This document shows, in pieces, positions 13,952 to 17,352 of a stretch of DNA of 17,352 bases (its first letter is position 1; the number at the start of each line of letters is the position of its first letter). The notes beneath the pieces were generated by a model. The model was given only the letters and a program-made list of their open reading frames with translations, was not told where the DNA came from and did no database searches. The position numbers were made by a program, and so were the translations under genes. The stretch is from Lachnospira sp. (GTDB lineage: Bacteria; Bacillota; Clostridia; Lachnospirales; Lachnospiraceae), in assembly GCA_017626275.1 (NCBI GenBank), contig JAGAJD010000087.1, forward strand, positions 1-17,352. Direction: 5' to 3'.

Positions 13952-16243
13952 TTATTTGTTATTTCTGTAAAAATTAATCAGACAGCCGTCAAGAATAATT
14001 TGTCTCTCGTCATCTGTAAGCTCATCTAACTTAAGTTCAAATTCTTTCATATCCTTATTTACAACATATGCCTTGACTACGGCTGCTTTTTCCTTTACAG
14101 CGTTTACGATTCCCGGAATAAAAATGTAATCTCCGTTTGCGAAAGGCAATTCTCCCTTATCAATAATAAACGGAAGCATACCCCAGTTAATCAAATTAGA
14201 GCGGTATCTCTTTGTAGCATATTCATTAGCAATATTTGCCCAACCGCCAAGTACCTTCTGGCATGAAGCAGCCTGCTCTCTTGCCGAACCATCGCCCGGC
14301 TTTACTGCAAAAATAGTACTTCCGATTCCGACATTTTCCTTAGTAACGTCATATGTCTCTTTAATTTTTTCCATAATAGGCTTTAATTCAGGCAGTGCCT
14401 TACCCATGCACTCCCCTGCCTCTCTTGCCTGCTCTGCTTTCTGTACTTCCTTTGCACGACCTACATATGCAGGGTCTTTTCTTGACAGTGCAAATTCAGC
14501 CAGTCCCAAAGGATTAGAGCGGAAAGATGAAGTCTCACCTGACGGAATCAATTCATCTGTTGTCGTAACAGGATCATGAATCTCTGATACCACCTTGATA
14601 ATTAAATTCTCAGGAAGCTCTACCATTGCCGGCCAGTCCTTAATATTCGGTCCAAACTGAATTTCCTGCTCCGGATCTGCAACTCCCTTGCTGTCAAACA
14701 CACGGTTAGCATAAATTGTTTTATCAAAATGATAAGTAGGGCCTGTAAATTCCACATCACAGTCCGTTGCCGGTGTAAGGAAGCCCTTATTAGCTGCTGT
14801 TGCTGCAATAGAACGTGCGTCCATAAGTGCAACTGAAGAAATCTGACCCTTCTGCAGCTTAGAACCCTCTCTGTTAGGGAAGTTTCTTGTTGAGTGTCTG
14901 ATTGAGAATGCATTATTGGCAGGTGTATCTCCTGCACCAAAGCAAGGGCCACAAAACGCTGTCTTTACAATAGCACCTGTTGCCATCAAATCAGCAAGTC
15001 TTCCGTTTCTTGCCAGTTCCACATAAATCGGTGTACTTGCAGGATATACGCTCAACGTAAATTCATCAGAACCGATAGAACGTCCCTTTAAGATATCTGC
15101 TGCTGCACAGATATTTTCAAAACCGCCTCCGGCACAACCTGCGATAATTCCCTGGTCTACATAAAGCTTTCCGTCTCTTATCTTATTTGTAAGCTTAAAG
15201 TCTACCTGTCCGTCAAGACTTACAAGTGCTTTCTGCTCACAATCGTGAAGAATATCTGTAAGGTTAGCATTTAACTCTTCAATAGTGTAAGTATTGCTTG
15301 GGTGGAACGGCATTGCAATCATAGGCTTAATCTTACTTAAATCTACCGTTACAACTCCATCATAGTATGCAACACTTCCCGGATTAAGTTCTTTATAGCT
15401 CTCACTTCTTCCGTGAATATCATAAAATTCCTTAATCTTATCGTCTGTTCTCCAGATTGAAGACAGACATGTTGTCTCTGTTGTCATAACATCAACGCCG
15501 ATTCTGAAGTCTGCACTTAAGCTTGACACACCCGGTCCGACAAACTCCATTACCTTATTCTTAACATAGCCGTTAGCAAATACAGCTCCGATAATTGCAA
15601 GTGCAACGTCCTGAGGGCCTACTCCCTTTGCCGGCTCACCTGTCATGTAAATTGCAACAACACCCGGCATATTAATATCGTATGTCTTGTTAAGAAGCTG
15701 TTTTACAAGCTCCGGGCCACCCTCTCCCATAGCCATAGTACCAAGAGCACCGTAACGTGTATGGCTGTCAGAGCCAAGTATCATCTTACCGCCTTCAGCC
15801 AGCATTTCTCTTGCATACTGATGAATAACCGCCTGATGAGGAGGTACATAAACTCCGCCATATTTCTTTGCACATGTAAGTCCAAACATATGATCATCTT
15901 CATTGATTGTTCCGCCAACTGCACAAAGACTGTTATGGCAGTTTGTTAATACATATGGAATAGGGAATTTTTCAAGACCTGACGCTCTCGCAGTCTGAAT
16001 AATTCCAACAAATGTAATATCATGAGATGTCATTTTATCGAATTTAATCTTTAACTTGTCCATATTACCTGATGTATTATGCTCTGCCAAAATACCATAG
16101 GCAATAGTATTCTTCGCTGCCTCTTCCTTTGAAGGCACATTATTTCCAAGCTTTGCTGAAAGCTCTGCTGCTGCCGAAGCCCCATCTTCTATAATTTCAT
16201 TACCGCTTAAAAGATATGCTCCGCCCTCGCTTAACTTAATCAT
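13952..16243 (-). CDS. Aconitase-superfamily hydratase (YbhJ-like)
   Basis: This 763-residue member of the aconitase/isopropylmalate isomerase superfamily resembles the long uncharacterised E. coli YbhJ type. Fe-S ligands are visible as Cys370 (IIAGCAGGG) and Cys431/Cys434 (FCGPCFG), matching the CxxC pattern of aconitase. [12 protein letters not shown] (157-168) corresponds to the substrate-binding DSHT loop. [11 protein letters not shown] (450-460) precedes the swivel domain, which carries [10 protein letters not shown] (650-659), the counterpart of aconitase GxGSSREHAA. It should be a cytosolic [4Fe-4S] hydro-lyase; whether it works on citrate/isocitrate or another hydroxy acid cannot be told. 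The promoter is at 16286-16314 and an AGAGG ribosome site lies 6 nt before the ATG. It follows the HIT gene after 163 bp. If no canonical aconitase exists in the genome, this enzyme is a candidate for that role. Confidence 0.88.
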   Translation of the reverse strand: MIKLSEGGAYLLSGNEIIEDGASAAAELSAKLGNNVPSKEEAAKNTIAYGILAEHNTSGNMDKLKIKFDKMTSHDITFVGIIQTARASGLEKFPIPYVLTNCHNSLCAVGGTINEDDHMFGLTCAKKYGGVYVPPHQAVIHQYAREMLAEGGKMILGSDSHTRYGALGTMAMGEGGPELVKQLLNKTYDINMPGVVAIYMTGEPAKGVGPQDVALAIIGAVFANGYVKNKVMEFVGPGVSSLSADFRIGVDVMTTETTCLSSIWRTDDKIKEFYDIHGRSESYKELNPGSVAYYDGVVTVDLSKIKPMIAMPFHPSNTYTIEELNANLTDILHDCEQKALVSLDGQVDFKLTNKIRDGKLYVDQGIIAGCAGGGFENICAAADILKGRSIGSDEFTLSVYPASTPIYVELARNGRLADLMATGAIVKTAFCGPCFGAGDTPANNAFSIRHSTRNFPNREGSKLQKGQISSVALMDARSIAATAANKGFLTPATDCDVEFTGPTYHFDKTIYANRVFDSKGVADPEQEIQFGPNIKDWPAMVELPENLIIKVVSEIHDPVTTTDELIPSGETSSFRSNPLGLAEFALSRKDPAYVGRAKEVQKAEQAREAGECMGKALPELKPIMEKIKETYDVTKENVGIGSTIFAVKPGDGSAREQAASCQKVLGGWANIANEYATKRYRSNLINWGMLPFIIDKGELPFANGDYIFIPGIVNAVKEKAAVVKAYVVNKDMKEFELKLDELTDDERQIILDGCLINFYRNNK

Positions 16244-16285
16244 TATCTACCTCTTTCCTGTCCTTCGACATTTTTCTTATATTTG

Positions 16286-16314
16286 ATAATACTATTAATT
16301 AGATTTTTACGCAA
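16286..16314 (-). promoter_or_regulatory. Sigma-A-type promoter of the hydratase gene
   Basis: TTGCGT (16309-16314) and TATTAT (16286-16291) are separated by exactly 17 bp, about 43 bp before the hydratase ATG. Confidence 0.55.
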
Positions 16315-16326
16315 GATTTTGTTAAA

Positions 16327-16389
16327 CCATTCAGCCATGCAAAATTATTGGGGAATACTGTATATTCTGGCAAATTATGAATGGCATGG
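16327..16389. repeat. Interleaved inverted repeats between the HIT and hydratase genes
   Basis: CCATTCA (16327-16333) can pair with TGAATGG (16378-16384), and CCATGC (16335-16340) can pair with GCATGG (16384-16389). The order of the arms is A-B-A'-B', which cannot form as nested hairpins but could form a pseudoknot or two alternative folds. GAATA/TATTC (16353-16367) makes a small hairpin within. It lies upstream of the hydratase promoter, in the 3' region of the HIT transcript. Confidence 0.35.
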
Positions 16390-16407
16390 ATGAATTGTTA
16401 CCATTTT

Positions 16408-16824
16408 CTACATAAATTGTGCAATTTTTTCTTTAAGTTCTGTAATCTCTTCTGCTTCTGCCTTTCCCGGAATCCATTTAATGTTCACGGTGTCACCTTC
16501 GTATCTTGGAATAATATGCATATGGAAATGAAATACTGTCTGTCCGGCAGCTTCTCCATTATTCTGCACAATATTCAATCCGTCACAATTCAACGCTTCT
16601 TTCATGGCCTTTGACACCTTTACTGCAGTCTGGAATACATGCGCAGCCGTAGCATTATCCATTGAATAAATATCGTCAAAATGATTCTTTGGAATAATCA
16701 GAACATGTCCCTTTGATGCCGGATTCAAATCAAATATAACTTTCACAATATCATCTTCGTACAGTGCGTTAGTCGGAATTTCCCCATTACTAAGCTTACA
16801 AAAAATACAATCTTCTTTTTTCAT
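16408..16824 (-). CDS. HIT-family protein (Hint-type nucleotide phosphoramidase/hydrolase)
   Basis: This is a small cytosolic histidine-triad enzyme that hydrolyses nucleotide conjugates such as AMP-lysine or aminoacyl-AMP; the true substrate is unknown. The triad is HFHMH at 99-103 (H99, H101, H103) followed by IIPR. CIFC (6-9) plus nearby histidines fit the zinc-binding version of the family. DLNPASKGHVLIIPK (32-46) is the usual core strand region. The length of 138 aa is normal. GGGAGG lies 11 nt before the ATG. A TCGACA-N17-TAAATT match (16849-16877) could be its promoter, but it would leave a leader of only about 18 nt. The stop is TAG. Confidence 0.93.
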   Translation of the reverse strand: MKKEDCIFCKLSNGEIPTNALYEDDIVKVIFDLNPASKGHVLIIPKNHFDDIYSMDNATAAHVFQTAVKVSKAMKEALNCDGLNIVQNNGEAAGQTVFHFHMHIIPRYEGDTVNIKWIPGKAEAEEITELKEKIAQFM

Positions 16825-16887
16825 TCGATTCTTTTCCTCCCATGAAATAATTTAAAAAATATGTAAATATTTGTCGAAATCCTTTTA

Positions 16888-16916
16888 TTTACATGACTTC
16901 ATAACAAGTATATACT
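16888..16916 (+). promoter_or_regulatory. Sigma-A-type promoter for the broken histidine-kinase-like gene
   Basis: TTTACA (16888-16893) and TATACT (16911-16916) are separated by exactly 17 bp. Transcription would start near 16923, with a leader of about 67 nt before the ATG at 16990. An intact promoter and ribosome site upstream of an interrupted reading frame suggest the interruption is recent. Confidence 0.6.
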
Positions 16917-16989
16917 CTAATTATCATATCGTATACAGCAGTTTATAGCAATAAATTTTTATCATATGAAAGATGTGAGGTACATAACA

Positions 16990-17352
16990 ATGAATAAAGA
17001 AGAATACTTATACATGCAAACATTAAAGGAAAACAATCCGAAAACCTATGACTTTATAAATAATCTCCTAAAACAACAGCGTGATGAAGTGTCTATTGCA
17101 TCTCACTAAATAAAAAACCAGCTTTCTTTTCTAAGAAGCTCCTATCAATTAATTTCCCGCAAGCACCCTGAAACCAATGAATTTTCTTTCTGGTCTCAGC
17201 TCGGTGCTTCCGTTGACACACTGATTGATTTTATGGAACGCACTTCCCTATACCGTTACAGCTTTAAGGCTGCCTTTTCTGACATCAGTATCACAAAGCT
17301 TTTATATTCTCTTCCTGATATCATGGACGAGCGTTTTCCAAATGAAACCAGA
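16990..17352 (+). pseudogene. Soluble histidine-kinase-like protein interrupted by an in-frame TAA in the H box; runs off the window
   Basis: The frame opens at ATG 16990 with GTGAGG 9 nt upstream. It codes 39 residues ending VSIASH, meets TAA at 17107-17109, then continues open in the same frame for 81 codons to the window edge, beginning IKNQLSFLRSSYQLI. Joined across the stop, the text is ASH-x-IKNQLSFL, the H box of a HisKA domain (SHEIKN), with x expected to be Glu (GAA or GAG). A single G-to-T change would turn GAA into TAA. The downstream part (HPETNEFSFW...TLIDFMERTSLY) looks like the second helix of the dimerisation domain and the linker to an ATPase domain. No membrane helix is seen, so it would be cytosolic. 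The alternatives are a genuine 39-aa peptide with chance homology downstream, or a sequencing error. Confidence 0.7.

Noticed and set aside
16849..16877. TCGACA-N17-TAAATT as promoter of the HIT gene
   Set aside because: The spacing is good but transcription would begin right at the ribosome site, leaving a very short leader; kept only as a remark in the gene entry.

Overview
The window reads as chromosomal DNA of a low-GC, spore-forming Bacillota, most likely a Lachnospiraceae-type clostridium. This is inferred from strong AGGAGG-like ribosome sites, AT-rich codon use, a YyaC-type sporulation protein, and the pairing of a CvpA-like protein with a membrane-anchored propeller-like protein. No rRNA, tRNA, CRISPR array, insertion sequence or phage gene is visible. 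Nearly all genes are on the minus strand; only yyaC and the broken gene at the right edge are on the plus strand.

Reading from right to left (the direction of most transcription): a HIT-family nucleotide hydrolase/transferase (16408-16824) is followed by an aconitase-superfamily hydratase of the YbhJ type (13952-16243) with its own promoter, and by an unrecognised two-TM coiled-coil protein (12818-13912). That last gene runs tail-to-tail into yyaC, and the two coding regions overlap by 68 bp. Divergent from yyaC is a membrane protein with a cytoplasmic domain resembling a metal-free JAMM/MPN fold and an exported LysM domain (10803-12050). Next comes a two-gene unit, a propeller-like membrane protein plus a CvpA-family protein (8681-10703), behind a clear sigma-A promoter whose -10 box lies inside a 23-bp inverted repeat.

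The centre is a polyamine cluster: arginine-decarboxylase-type SpeA (TTG start), spermidine synthase SpeE, carboxynorspermidine dehydrogenase and carboxynorspermidine decarboxylase NspC. It holds enzymes of two alternative routes to spermidine, with neither an S-adenosylmethionine decarboxylase nor any agmatine-to-putrescine enzyme nearby. A GC-rich hairpin with a U-tract lies between the last two genes and may attenuate nspC.

The left end is a tightly overlapping three-gene unit: two tandem-duplicated BMP/PnrA-like ligand-binding proteins and a membrane histidine kinase. Both binding proteins have an uncleaved N-terminal membrane anchor instead of a lipobox, and no ABC transporter genes are present. 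This suggests a sensory rather than a transport role, and it is the best candidate in the window for an under-described system.

Two signalling genes appear broken. The left-edge kinase goes out of frame just after its N box. The right-edge plus-strand gene has an in-frame TAA exactly where the glutamate of the histidine-kinase H box (SHEIKN) should be. Both lie near the window edges, so assembly error, strain polymorphism and real gene decay cannot be separated from this sequence alone.
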